DNA from: Craspedostauros australis | Lineage: Eukaryota > Bacillariophyta > Bacillariophyceae > Mastogloiales > Achnanthaceae | Direction of reading: 5' to 3' | Assembly: GCA_026770025.1 (NCBI GenBank) | Contig: JAMXDE010000039.1 | Coordinates: forward strand, 248,001-312,000 | Length of the DNA: 64,000 bases | In this document: one piece after another, positions 11,047 to 25,824 of the stretch | How positions within the stretch are numbered: position 1 is the stretch's first letter | Layout: each line of letters begins with the position of its first letter | The notes under the pieces: model-generated | What the model saw: only the letters and a program-made list of their open reading frames with translations | What the model was told of the DNA's origin: nothing | Database searches by the model: none | Position numbers and translations under genes: made by a program

Positions 11047-14000
11047 ATGCAACGTACTCAACCACCGCCCAAGTCACAGCTCAGCAAGACATCACTTCGC
11101 CTGCACAACAATGTCTTGACGTCGGGCAACGACTTCTACGATGACGGATACAACGAGACCGAGCTTGAGACAGAAGTACCAAACACACTCTTCGCCAATC
11201 GCGGCGGCAGTAATGGCGAAACGGACAGTGATGGCATCAACGGATTCTTTGGACGCGAGAATGAGTTGCGACAATTGCATCGTACGTTCGATCAGATGAT
11301 GCGTCATTCCAAACCCAACAAGCCAACCAGAACGACGAAGGCAACCGCCCAAAGCTCTTCATTGGACAACACGTCTGCATTGGGATCATCCACGGATGCG
11401 CCCTCCAGTCAATCCTTCGTCCCAGCTGCGTTCGTTTGGGGCACCAGTGGCACAGGCAAGTCGAAGCTCGTGGATATCTTCTGCAACCAGCTGCTCGATC
11501 CCGGTCGCAACACGAGCAAGGCAAAAGGCGTCCGTGTGCTCAAGGGGAAGTTCCAGGAGCACCAGAAAGGCAACCCGTTCTCCGCCATCACCCAGGCATT
11601 GTCCGATTGGTGCAAGCACCTGACTTGCTCGCATGTGCAACTGGCTCCAATCAAGGAGGCCAGCACCGACGCAAGGACTGAAGCGACGACTGACGACAGT
11701 ATAACCACAGATGTAGATGCAGGTGCAAGTGCGGACAAGCATCGCTGCCGTCATGTCACGAGCCAACCATCAGAGCTGCAACGACTTCGATCCATCGTCG
11801 AGTCAAGTAGCCTCACAATGCAACAGAAAGAAGTTCTTGTGGCACTTGTGCCAGCACTATCCATTATCTTCAGCGAAGACGGGAGTTGCGACGCATCCGT
11901 CACTTCCTCAATGGTGCAACAGGCTCAGGCTCCACAAATCTCATCCACGGAGACATCATGGAACCGCTTCCAGTACACATTCACTCAATTCTTGTCCCTC
12001 ATCTCCTCCAAGAATCATCCTGTGGTGATGGTATTGGATGATCTGCAATGGGCTTCCCAAGAATGCATGGATCTCATGTCCACCACCATGCATCAACCTC
12101 ACTTTCTGTGGATTGGCACGATCCGGCAAGACACCAATCCGCACTCTCCCAACGAGCTGATGGAGTTCAATGGAGATCTCCCCCTCATGCAGGTCCTGAA
12201 CGAATTGCAACAACAATGCACGGAATCACCCTCCAATCCGGCAAAGACGCCCTACATCGACATCCATCTGCAAGATTTCAGTAAGCAGGAGCTGCACGAG
12301 TGGGTGTCGCAATTGTTCGACCAGGACGATGACGTTGTGGATGAGGTGGCCGAGCTGTTTCATAAGCAGACTGAGGGAAACATCTTCCACACCATCCAGC
12401 TTCTGCAAGACATGGAGCGCACGAAGGCCTTGACGTACAGCCGGATCACGTTCCAGTGGGAGCTCGATTCTTCCCTGCTCAGTTCCAACCAGAGCGACCA
12501 AAACAACAGTGGCGGTGGTGATGGCAACGATGCAATGGGTGGTAGCAGTCATGCGGCAGCAAACAACGTGATCCAACTCATTTCATCTAAACTGCGATCT
12601 CTGCCTGCTCCGTTGCAGAAGGCCCTCATACTGGCATCGTACATTCGATCCTCGTTCGAGCTTGATACTCTGCAGGCGGTCTGGGACTACGAAAAGCAGA
12701 ACAACCCCACAGGAAGTGACATTCTTCCCACTCCTCCTCCTCCACCACCACCTCCCCACGGTAGCACAAGTACAACCGACAACGGTCCAGGCAAAACCAA
12801 CGAGGCGAAAACTGATAGGCCACTTGCAGAGTGGTTGGAACAGGCTGTTCTGGAGGGCCTCCTCGCAAACTCCATCGGCGGTGCAAGCTATCGCTTTGCG
12901 CATGACCGCATCCAACAGGCTGCGCGCAATCTTGTGCCGTTCGGAGAGGTTCGCACCAAGCTTCGCCTACGGATTGGCCAGTGCTTGTGGGATCTTTGCA
13001 CACGCAGCGCCGAAGCGAACATCGCCGGTGATCGAGGCAGTGACAGCAGCGTGTTCTTCATCGCGGCTGATCATCTCAACTGCACCCCAACCAAGGACCA
13101 CCTTGCAGCGACTCGACGGAATCTTCAGGTCGGCGAGTACGCGCTCCAGATCGCCGCATTGGTCCCTGCAGCCACGTATCTCCAACTCGCAAGCACTGCA
13201 TTGCGGAAAGTGAGAGGTGACCCATGGCAGGATCACTACGACTTGATGATTCGATTGGTGCGCGCTCGGTGCGACATCGAACTCACGCTGAATCGATTCG
13301 ACTTGGGATATTCGTTGGGGAACGAGGTACTGGATCATGCTCGATCCATTCACGACAAGCTGCCTACGTATGGTGCGATGGCCAATGCTCTTGGCAAACA
13401 AAATGAGCACACAAAAGGCTTGCAGTTGGCTCAACAAGGTGCCCAAATGTGTGGCGACCATCCCAAGCGATGGTTTGTGTTGCATGCTGTTCCGCAGCTT
13501 CTTTCGACTCAAGCCTACTTGAAGAAGACGACCACGGAAGAGTTTTTGTACCAGAACCCCATCACAACAAATCCACAAACACTGATGTCAATGAATCTAT
13601 TGCGTCAGATCACCATCCGAGCATTCTCGATCGGAGACATGCTGTCGTGGATATTGGCCACCATGCGCATGATCCAAATCACGAGGAGGTGTGGTAGCTC
13701 TGAGTATTCCGCTTTTGCTCTGAGTGGCTTTGCCATAGTCTTGGCAAGCATGGGCGATTTTGAGAATGCTCGCAAGCTGTCCGAGCTTGCAAAGGATGTG
13801 ATACATAGGGTGGGTAGTGGCACGAAGGCGGAGGGATGGATATACTACACTGCGGTCATGATCGTCGATCCATACTTCAAGCCCCTGGATCAGCTGAGGC
13901 AAGATTTCCAGCATGCGTACAAGTCGGCGATGGCAGTTGGTGACATCGAGCTAAGCGTGCTCGTCCAGAATAGCAACATCACCTCCTTCTTCTTCGGCGG

Positions 14001-15036
14001 GCGCCCTCTCACAGAAGTGATCCCAGCCGTAAGCTCTCTCCTCGAGCACATCAAGGTATACAAAACAGACGCGCGCAGAGATACGGTCAATGAACTGACA
14101 AATACCGTCCAATACATGCGAGGCACCCTCCAGCTGGACTGGGAGGCATCTATGGATTTTGGCACTTACGATTATCCCGATCTACACGATAGGTCTCTTG
14201 CCTATTGGTGCAGGCTCCACATCGCAGTGTACTTCGGAAAGTTGGACCATGCGGAGAAGATGGACCATCTACTGATGACCAATGGCGCTGACGACGAAAG
14301 TTTTGACCGCTTCACGTCGGTCGCCGTCCTCAATGGGATCGTAGCCTCTCACCGATACCGACAATCGAAGAAGCGCAAGTACTTGAAGATCCTGCGACAG
14401 CGAAAGCGGCAGCTGAAATACATCTGCGATAACAGAGGAAAGTGCGCGCTCCACCGATACTTGATTCTTCGCGCTGAATCGAAAGCAATCAAGGTCGGAA
14501 GCACCAAGCCCGCCCTCGTGGAATCCTGCTACGACGACGCCATCAATCAAGCACGACAAGGAGACCACCTCCATGAAGCAGGCCTCGCGTGCGAGCTGGC
14601 AGGCAAGCAGATACTGAGGAGCGGCAACCAAGAGGATCCTCGTCTGCGCAGCTATTTTACAGAGGCATTGTGTTTCTACGAGAGGTGGGGCGCTATCCCC
14701 AAATGCAAGATGTTCCGTGAGGCGTACGGCGACTACATCGATGAAGATCGCGTGCGCGAGACGAAGATACAAAGTAGCCTCGCGAATCAAGTCAAATCGC
14801 TTGCCTTCTCACAAGGGCGTCACGGACAGGCGAGCACCAACCATGACTTGATGTCGGAAGGAACACAAAGCCATGCGCCAGCCCATTCTGTTTCCGACGT
14901 GGCGTCGATGGGGAAGGCGGGCGATTCTCGAACAGTTAAGTCGTCCAAGGATGGTAAAATGGGCAGCAAAGGCGACATGGAACATGTCGTGAACGATGGT
15001 TGTTTGATATTGACAGATATTCGTACGGACCAGTAA
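11047..15036 (+). CDS. AAA/STAND-type ATPase with long helical C-terminal region
   Basis: Single exon, 1329 aa, ATG at 11047. An N-terminal F-F-G-R-E-N-E-L motif (67-74) opens the ATPase domain, as in AAA_16/NACHT-like regulators. The Walker A motif is G-T-S-G-T-G-K-S (132-139) and the Walker B is V-V-M-V-L-D-D-L-Q-W at ~326-335. A Pro run at ~562-570 interrupts the region between the ATPase and the downstream helices. The second half has amphipathic helices resembling the TPR-like superstructure found after such ATPases. In bacteria and in some algae and fungi this architecture commonly precedes GAF, histidine kinase, kinase or cyclase modules. None is present here; the protein ends in a Ser/Lys-rich tail. 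A signalling scaffold role is inference. Confidence is high for the ATPase domain and low for function. Confidence 0.85.
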   Translation: MQRTQPPPKSQLSKTSLRLHNNVLTSGNDFYDDGYNETELETEVPNTLFANRGGSNGETDSDGINGFFGRENELRQLHRTFDQMMRHSKPNKPTRTTKATAQSSSLDNTSALGSSTDAPSSQSFVPAAFVWGTSGTGKSKLVDIFCNQLLDPGRNTSKAKGVRVLKGKFQEHQKGNPFSAITQALSDWCKHLTCSHVQLAPIKEASTDARTEATTDDSITTDVDAGASADKHRCRHVTSQPSELQRLRSIVESSSLTMQQKEVLVALVPALSIIFSEDGSCDASVTSSMVQQAQAPQISSTETSWNRFQYTFTQFLSLISSKNHPVVMVLDDLQWASQECMDLMSTTMHQPHFLWIGTIRQDTNPHSPNELMEFNGDLPLMQVLNELQQQCTESPSNPAKTPYIDIHLQDFSKQELHEWVSQLFDQDDDVVDEVAELFHKQTEGNIFHTIQLLQDMERTKALTYSRITFQWELDSSLLSSNQSDQNNSGGGDGNDAMGGSSHAAANNVIQLISSKLRSLPAPLQKALILASYIRSSFELDTLQAVWDYEKQNNPTGSDILPTPPPPPPPPHGSTSTTDNGPGKTNEAKTDRPLAEWLEQAVLEGLLANSIGGASYRFAHDRIQQAARNLVPFGEVRTKLRLRIGQCLWDLCTRSAEANIAGDRGSDSSVFFIAADHLNCTPTKDHLAATRRNLQVGEYALQIAALVPAATYLQLASTALRKVRGDPWQDHYDLMIRLVRARCDIELTLNRFDLGYSLGNEVLDHARSIHDKLPTYGAMANALGKQNEHTKGLQLAQQGAQMCGDHPKRWFVLHAVPQLLSTQAYLKKTTTEEFLYQNPITTNPQTLMSMNLLRQITIRAFSIGDMLSWILATMRMIQITRRCGSSEYSAFALSGFAIVLASMGDFENARKLSELAKDVIHRVGSGTKAEGWIYYTAVMIVDPYFKPLDQLRQDFQHAYKSAMAVGDIELSVLVQNSNITSFFFGGRPLTEVIPAVSSLLEHIKVYKTDARRDTVNELTNTVQYMRGTLQLDWEASMDFGTYDYPDLHDRSLAYWCRLHIAVYFGKLDHAEKMDHLLMTNGADDESFDRFTSVAVLNGIVASHRYRQSKKRKYLKILRQRKRQLKYICDNRGKCALHRYLILRAESKAIKVGSTKPALVESCYDDAINQARQGDHLHEAGLACELAGKQILRSGNQEDPRLRSYFTEALCFYERWGAIPKCKMFREAYGDYIDEDRVRETKIQSSLANQVKSLAFSQGRHGQASTNHDLMSEGTQSHAPAHSVSDVASMGKAGDSRTVKSSKDGKMGSKGDMEHVVNDGCLILTDIRTDQ

Positions 15037-16860
<1,824 letters not shown>

Positions 16861-17557
16861 TTCAAGAACTGGAGAGAGGGAGAGGGCGAGATACAGAGGC
16901 AATGGCAGGGGCAGGGGCAGGCCGAGATATGATTCACAACGGAAGAAGAAAAGGCAACGTCGAGCGACTTCTCTCGCGCTCCTATCCACGCCAGCGTGCA
17001 GGTGAAGGGGGCATAGGGTTCAATGGAGAAATCTGGAGCCCACGCATGTTGTTTGCTTCGATGCAACTGTCTGGCACATGTGAGGGAGTGCATACAATAA
17101 ATGTTTGCCGCTCAATGTAGCCCACCTACTCGTCAACAGGTTCGAGTAATGTGCAGCAATTGCGACATGGTTTGCTTGTTTGAAGAAAGATCTTACAAGA
17201 ATAATAACTGATAGACGGTACCGAAAACTATTGTTGGAATTCAAGAAAGTGTTCTTCGCTCCAACGATACAAGTAGAGTGGTATCAAGACGTCACTCAAG
17301 CAATCAACAAATCCATCAACCGCGCGATGCGCACTTCACGATCTTCCAACCACATGATCACCTTTGCCGTCCCAAGGGGGAAGACCTTGCGCCAACATCG
17401 ACATCACCATCAACCAGTGCGCTTGACATCGGTGACATCATCAAGATCATAACGGCATCGTCCTGTCGATTCACTCTTCATCCACATTGCACTCGTGCCA
17501 TACTCGTACAACATCAACGTCAATACTCGCATCAACCACCAGACAAAGAAACAAGCG
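16861..17557. other. Intergenic region between two plastid protein genes
   Basis: This is the 3' flank of the upstream gene and the promoter of the downstream gene. The downstream frame opens with GTG at 17495, but the real start is ATG at 17558. No RNA gene or repeat was recognised. Confidence 0.45.
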
Positions 17558-19273
17558 ATGGCGGCAGATTCCCTTTCACAGCTGCGACGCAACGCCGTCG
17601 TAATGGCGATGGCAGTGACGTGCTTGCTGCAGGTGTCAGCATTCCATCACATCAGCATCCCAGCACCGACGGGCAGTCGCAGGTCTGTTGGCACACCGCC
17701 CCGATCATATTCCTCTGCTACCACTCGCCAGCATGGCCGATCAACCCAACTGTTCAATGGATACCAACCGCCGATCGAACAAAAGATCGTACCAAAGACA
17801 CGCAAGCCGCTGCTGCCCAAAATTGGAGACGTCGTGCGTTGTTACGATCTGGACGGTGGAAAGGCCGATGGCGAGGTCATCGTCGGGAAGATCTCCTTCA
17901 TCTCGTCCTCCTCCAAGAAGCAATGGATCGCGGACATCACGGAGCTCGAGGACGTCGGGGACGGATACTTCGCAGAGTACTCATCGCGCAAGCGCCTGTC
18001 CAAGAAGGTCGAGCGATCCCTGCGCGACATCAGCCCCATCTCTGCGAGCTTCGTGCGCAGCGAGAATGCCTACAAGGTCCCCTTCAACGGCGTGCAACCT
18101 GCCGTGCGGCAAGAGCAGTACGATCTCGACGACTACGAAGGTCCCATCCTTTCCATGGAATCCGTCGATCAGTCCGTCGTCGCGCGCGATGCCGAAACCT
18201 ACTCCACCCTCAAGGGCAACCTCTTCAAGTACTCCTTCCTGACGGGTCTCGCCGGCACCGTCGTCACGGAGTTTGTGAAAGGCACGGAGGACGCCATCAT
18301 CTACGCGGCGGGCGTGGCGGCAAGCTTGGGATACCTCTACTTCCTCTCCGTCAAGACGGACACCATCGCCAGTCCGGAGCGCAAGCTCGGAAGCCGGGTC
18401 GCCAATCTGCGGTTCCTCATGCCGCTGCTCGTTCTGACCGGCATCGCTGGGTTCAATGCCGTGCAAGGCCGCTCCATTTCTACCAGCAGCGACAATCCGT
18501 TCCAATTGGTCACGTCCGAACAGTACGCCGCCGCCATCATCGGTTTCCTGACCTACCGCATTCCCCTCTTCCTCAATCAGCTGCAAGAATTTCTGAAGGA
18601 AGATGCCTCCAGCGACGATGAAATGAATGTCCCGGTGGGAAGCTTGGGCGTTGCCATGCGATTGGCATCGCAAGATGGCGATGATGCGCAGAGCGCATTG
18701 ACAACGCAACCCAACATCAAACCGTTGCTGTTGGTGTCCGGCCCCAAGGCCACCAAGCGTTCGGAACTTGTCCAGCGTCTCATTCAGCAGCAGGCCAGTG
18801 AGGACGTGGTGTACACGGCGCCGGCCACGATCGATCGCATGCAAGATGAAGCGACGTACGAGCGCTTGGAGAAGCGCAATGAGATCATCGTGTCGGACGA
18901 ACGATTCGCGATCTCCAAGGAGTCCATTCTCAAATCCATCCTGGACACGACTTCGGACAAGAACACTATCACGGTGCTCGATGCCGACGTCGATACGGCC
19001 AAGTTGATTGCCGATCAGCTGCCGCGAAACTACGTCATCGGCGTGTGGGTTGGTCTCAAGAGCTTGAAGGAATACGAACAGAATCTGCCGCCGCGCAGCG
19101 ACGACGATGAGGACAGCGAGGAGAACTCCGTGCGTGGGCAGTTGAAGCAGGTTGTGAACGACATTGAATACGGCATCTCATCAGGGCAGTTCGATTTCAC
19201 AATATTGAGCGATGATATGGAAGTGGCATCGAAGGAGTTGCGGGAAGCTGCGGCGTACTGCTTGAAGGAATGA
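17558..19273 (+). CDS. Plastid-targeted membrane protein with guanylate-kinase-like C-terminal domain
   Basis: 571 aa from ATG at 17558. A signal peptide ends at V-S-A-F (~30-33), the plastid bipartite-targeting motif. Residues ~85-180 form a soluble domain starting K-I-G-D-V-V-R-C-Y and ending S-F-V-R-S-E-N-A-Y-K-V. Residues ~215-345 hold four hydrophobic segments resembling ATP synthase protein I (AtpI/UncI-like) proteins of plastids. From ~390 there is a P-L-L-L-V-S-G-P-K-A-T-K-R segment followed by a P-A-T-I-D-R and a V-L-D-A-D-V-D segment, laid out like guanylate kinase. The P-loop is not canonical (S-G-P-K-A-T-K rather than SGPSGxGK), so catalysis is doubtful and a binding role is more likely. 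Targeting is well supported; both domain names are moderate-confidence inference. Confidence 0.7.
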   Translation: MAADSLSQLRRNAVVMAMAVTCLLQVSAFHHISIPAPTGSRRSVGTPPRSYSSATTRQHGRSTQLFNGYQPPIEQKIVPKTRKPLLPKIGDVVRCYDLDGGKADGEVIVGKISFISSSSKKQWIADITELEDVGDGYFAEYSSRKRLSKKVERSLRDISPISASFVRSENAYKVPFNGVQPAVRQEQYDLDDYEGPILSMESVDQSVVARDAETYSTLKGNLFKYSFLTGLAGTVVTEFVKGTEDAIIYAAGVAASLGYLYFLSVKTDTIASPERKLGSRVANLRFLMPLLVLTGIAGFNAVQGRSISTSSDNPFQLVTSEQYAAAIIGFLTYRIPLFLNQLQEFLKEDASSDDEMNVPVGSLGVAMRLASQDGDDAQSALTTQPNIKPLLLVSGPKATKRSELVQRLIQQQASEDVVYTAPATIDRMQDEATYERLEKRNEIIVSDERFAISKESILKSILDTTSDKNTITVLDADVDTAKLIADQLPRNYVIGVWVGLKSLKEYEQNLPPRSDDDEDSEENSVRGQLKQVVNDIEYGISSGQFDFTILSDDMEVASKELREAAAYCLKE

Positions 19274-19570
19274 AGAGGGATCGACAATAATCTGTTGGAT
19301 TCAAAATACTCTGAAACAAGCATACAGGTAGAGTAATGCACTCCTCGTATTGTTGGTACGCAGCAAAAGCGGGTGGAGAGGATTAGAGTTCCTGCCATGC
19401 ATCTTGTCTGCGACGAGATCGATTCGATTGCTTTGTATTGACCGTACTCTGTACGAGTGTACAACTTCTACGTTCCATTCTGTGCGGCAAGATTGTGGAA
19501 GCGGTACTGCAACAAAGTGCCACACGACATATTAGTACGAACGTAGCAGCTACTATTTGAGGCCTCACGA

Positions 19571-21598
19571 TTAGTACGACACCATCCTGGTCCCGATCGT
19601 GTTGGGGAATCTCTCCGCGAGTTTGGCCTCCTCGTGGCCATCCTCCGAAGACATGACCAGCGATTTGTACTCCTCCCACTCCTCGTCATTCAACAAGCAC
19701 TGATCCAACGTCTTGCAGATCAGGTCTTGAGACTTGGCATCCGCCAACGTCTTGCCGATGAAAACAATCTCCTGTCGTCGATCGCCGACTGACACGTTCA
19801 GATCGGTGGAGGTGGTGGTGCTGTCATCAAAATCAGACAGCACGTAGTCCACGGCATCCTCCGGCCACTGATTCCGCGGCAGCGTCACCCACCAACGTCC
19901 CAGACTGTTCATCTCGTAGGTCTTGCCAGCATGGCTCCAGTACAATGCGGTGGATGCCGAATTGGCGCACCAAGCAAAGCCCTTGCTGCGGAGGACGCAA
20001 GCCATGGTATCTTGGACGGTCTGCGAAATGTCGAGCTCCGTTGCTGCCGTCGCTGCTTGGGTGGGAGCGCCCACCTTGATGGGCATGCTTCGCAAGAAGG
20101 AGACCAACCGATCCGGATGGAACGGTCGTCGCGCTGTGTACACGAAGGACCCGATGCCGAGCTGGTCGGTTGATGTGCTGTGGGAATGGCTGTGAGAATG
20201 GTCGTGCGAATCATCGGTGCAGTTGGGATCGACGCAGGCATCACCGGCAGCGTTGCTGGAATGACTGTGCGAATGGGCGTGAGAGTGATCATGCGAGTCA
20301 TCGCTGCACTCGGGATCCACGCAGTCTTCCGCAGGGGAATGAGCATGGCTGTGGGAATGATCATGCGATGTGTCTGTGTGTTCCGGATCCTCGCAAGCTT
20401 CCTCAGGTGTGCTTGCTGCATGTCCATGCGAATGATCATGACTGGACGATGATGGTGTGGCGGCGGCGATCGTCGTTGGCGCAGCCGCCACGAAATCTCT
20501 GTGATCATCGACAACTCCCGCCTGCACGACGCCTCTGCCCTTGGCAACACCGAGAACGGATTTGAGCGGTACATCTCCAAAGGACGTGATGAAGGTCTTG
20601 GCGCGTGGATTGATGGCGGTGGTGATTTGTTGGACGGTCTCCAGTTCCCCCGGCTCCACCAAGTCCACCTTGTTGATGATGATCAAATCCGCCGTCTCCG
20701 TTTGGCTGATTAGCAGCTCTGCCACAGGATCGCCCTCATCGTCCGTCGCGCCATTCTTCATCCCCGTCATGACGGCCGACAGCAGCGCGGGTGGCATATC
20801 CTTCATCCAGTCCTCGAGAACCATCTCATCGTCGCCGTCGTCTTCGGGTTGCTCTCCGTCGCGATAAAACAGCTCCGGCGTGTCCTTGCGCGAAGTGAGC
20901 ATGGAGCTTTCGAGGTGGGATTGGAAGGCGGAGCTGTCCACCAACGTGACCATGGTGTCCAGCCGGACTCGCTCCATGAGGGGCATGTCCATGAGCTCGG
21001 CCTCTTGGAATTTGGAACGGATCAGCTTGGGATCGGCCACGCCGGACATCTCCACGACGATGTGATGAAACTGCTGGCCGTCAGCCTTGAGGTCGTTGAT
21101 GGTGACCAGTTCCGAGATGGAGGTGATGAGCTCGTCGGAGAGGGAGCAGCAGGCGCAGCCATTCTGCAGCTGGATCATGGCATCGCTGGCACTCTCGAAG
21201 TCCTGCCGCGCCACGAGCTTGCCGTCGATGTTGACGGAGGCGACGTCATTGACGATGACGGCGATGCGAAGGCCCTCCTTGTTTTGCAGCATGTTCTGGA
21301 GGAGGGAGGTCTTGCCGCTTCCGAGGAATCCCGACAGGATGGTGATCGGGATTGGCGCGGCGGGTGATGGCGGCGGCGCAGATGAGCCATTGGCGAGCGA
21401 CATGGCGGTTCTGCTGTTCGTGCTCGTGCCGGTCTTGCCGATGGGATTGCTGATTGTGCTGCCGATGCCACCGATCGCAACGAGGGATGAGACGTGATGG
21501 TGGTATTGGTGGGGCTGGAACGACGTCGCGGCAGCGAAGAGGCAGGGTAGGATGGATACCCAAGATCGCATGATCGCTCTCATTCGCGCCACCAGCAT
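19571..21598 (-). CDS. CobW/COG0523 GTP-binding metallochaperone with His-rich insert
   Basis: 675 aa, ATG at 21598. Members are GTPases that deliver or allocate Zn, Co or other metals. The Walker A motif is G-F-L-G-S-G-K-T (90-97). The metal-binding C-A-C-C motif lies at 148-151. A base-specificity motif N-K-V-D follows the switch regions. Residues ~384-474 are a His/Asp/Ser insert with about four repeats of the pattern (C/H)-x-D-P-x-(C/H) followed by S-H-D-H-S-H-x-H, a strong metal-binding tail. The C-terminal CobW_C domain follows (R-R-P-F-H-P-D-R-L). The N-terminus (C-L-F-A-A-A-T-S-F-Q) looks like a plastid-type signal with Phe at the cleavage site. It starts 903 bp from the divergent HSP70 gene. 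Metal specificity cannot be decided. Confidence 0.9.
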   Translation of the reverse strand: MLVARMRAIMRSWVSILPCLFAAATSFQPHQYHHHVSSLVAIGGIGSTISNPIGKTGTSTNSRTAMSLANGSSAPPPSPAAPIPITILSGFLGSGKTSLLQNMLQNKEGLRIAVIVNDVASVNIDGKLVARQDFESASDAMIQLQNGCACCSLSDELITSISELVTINDLKADGQQFHHIVVEMSGVADPKLIRSKFQEAELMDMPLMERVRLDTMVTLVDSSAFQSHLESSMLTSRKDTPELFYRDGEQPEDDGDDEMVLEDWMKDMPPALLSAVMTGMKNGATDDEGDPVAELLISQTETADLIIINKVDLVEPGELETVQQITTAINPRAKTFITSFGDVPLKSVLGVAKGRGVVQAGVVDDHRDFVAAAPTTIAAATPSSSSHDHSHGHAASTPEEACEDPEHTDTSHDHSHSHAHSPAEDCVDPECSDDSHDHSHAHSHSHSSNAAGDACVDPNCTDDSHDHSHSHSHSTSTDQLGIGSFVYTARRPFHPDRLVSFLRSMPIKVGAPTQAATAATELDISQTVQDTMACVLRSKGFAWCANSASTALYWSHAGKTYEMNSLGRWWVTLPRNQWPEDAVDYVLSDFDDSTTTSTDLNVSVGDRRQEIVFIGKTLADAKSQDLICKTLDQCLLNDEEWEEYKSLVMSSEDGHEEAKLAERFPNTIGTRMVSY
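20175..20446 (-). repeat. Imperfect coding repeat for the His-rich metal-binding insert
   Basis: About four units alternate a Cys/His-Asp-Pro segment with clustered His-Ser-His codons (CAT/CAC). Unit length is about 60-75 bp with variable ends. This is the part of the CobW gene most likely to vary in length between strains. Confidence 0.7.
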
Positions 21599-22502
21599 GT
21601 TGCTCGTATCTTTTGTCTTCTTTTGTCTGTGATTGCGTCAACTTCTGTGCACTGTTCGTATGTGTTTGGTATGAGCTATGAACTTATGAGCTATGAGCTA
21701 GTCGCATGAGTGCTTGTGCATCTTCCTTGAGACCTGGCAGAGTGGTGAATATTTGGATTGGAGTACGAGCTATTACTACTATACGTGTAGAGTAGGCCGT
21801 ATAATACGACTATGTGCTCCGCAGAGTATCTCGCGATCTTTGCTTCGTCGTTGTGGTCGATTGGATGCTCTGCGCAGGTAGTTCTGTTGATGTCTGTGTG
21901 TGTTGATGTGCCGAGCAGGCTCCAAGGCTCCAACCGCCTGGGGCGTTGTTGATGTGTTGGCGGATCCTTGATGTGTTTTCTCACGAACGCTTCAGGCCCT
22001 TTGTTGATTGGCAGGGCGAAGTGCGTGGTTGATGCGTTGATGGATGTTGTTCGTGGAATGGGTCTCACCAGACGACGTCATCATGACATCAGGTCCAAAC
22101 CGACTGCCCTATCCCTGATTCACCAAACGAGAAGGACTTTGGTGGTACTGAGACCAAAACGTCCGTCCTTCAGCCGTCGATCTGTCTCAGAACGCCATCG
22201 AAAACTGCGCTTCGTGTTTGGGTTGTGAAGTGGCGGCAAACCTGCGACGCGGCATCTTTTGGTTTCGTCTCGTCGCCCTGAAAACCGTTCGTTCTTCGTC
22301 ATCTCTTCTTGCCGCGTCACGCTCCACCGCATCAAACAACACGCCCAACACCAAGATCGCTGGACGAAGCGGAGCAGAGCACATCACGTCCACCACAACT
22401 GAAAAGTGACTTCGAACTGATTGCAACAGCGGCTCTCTCAAACCACACACTTTGAAAAAGAAAAGCAAGAAGCAGAAGCAGAAGCAGACGAAGAGAAGCA
22501 AG
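21599..22502. other. Divergent promoter region, CobW gene and HSP70
   Basis: Nine hundred bases between two divergent starts. I looked for heat-shock elements (alternating GAA/TTC) and saw no clear three-unit array. The HSP70 leader before 22503 is an A/G-rich run of AAG/CAG. Open frames here are short and in mixed phases. Confidence 0.5.
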
Positions 22503-25546
<3,044 letters not shown>

Positions 25547-25580
25547 GTTTGACAAAGCACACACACGCACAAACCGGCAC

Positions 25581-25620
25581 TACTCGTAGCATGATTGTAG
25601 GTAACGGCATCGTACGAGTA
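25581..25620. repeat. Short inverted repeat 3' of HSP70
   Basis: TACTCGTA at 25581-25588 and its exact complement TACGAGTA at 25613-25620 are separated by 24 nt. They could form an 8-bp hairpin about 35 nt after the HSP70 stop, in the convergent region with the SET gene. Any role in 3'-end formation is inference. Confidence 0.5.
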
Positions 25621-25824
25621 TGACCAAAGCCACAGATCCCTGTAGTCGGTAAAGAAAACACGTTTTAGAAAAAAATCATCCGGAATAACTTGAGCATTGC
25701 GCAGAGCTGCACTGCGGATGCTGTACGTATCTGTGTTTCACTACCCAACATAATACTTGTGTACTACTGCTCGTACCAGCAAGAGAGTCCAGCATTTAAA
25801 TACTAGAATGAACGCATGGCACGC

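Noticed and set aside
10479..11144. 221-codon plus-strand frame before the ATPase gene
   Set aside because: It begins with TTG, overlaps the ATPase start in another phase and has no domain; taken as 5' leader.
21599..22502. Heat-shock element in the HSP70 promoter
   Set aside because: Isolated TTC and GAA triplets occur, but no alternating array of three units was seen.
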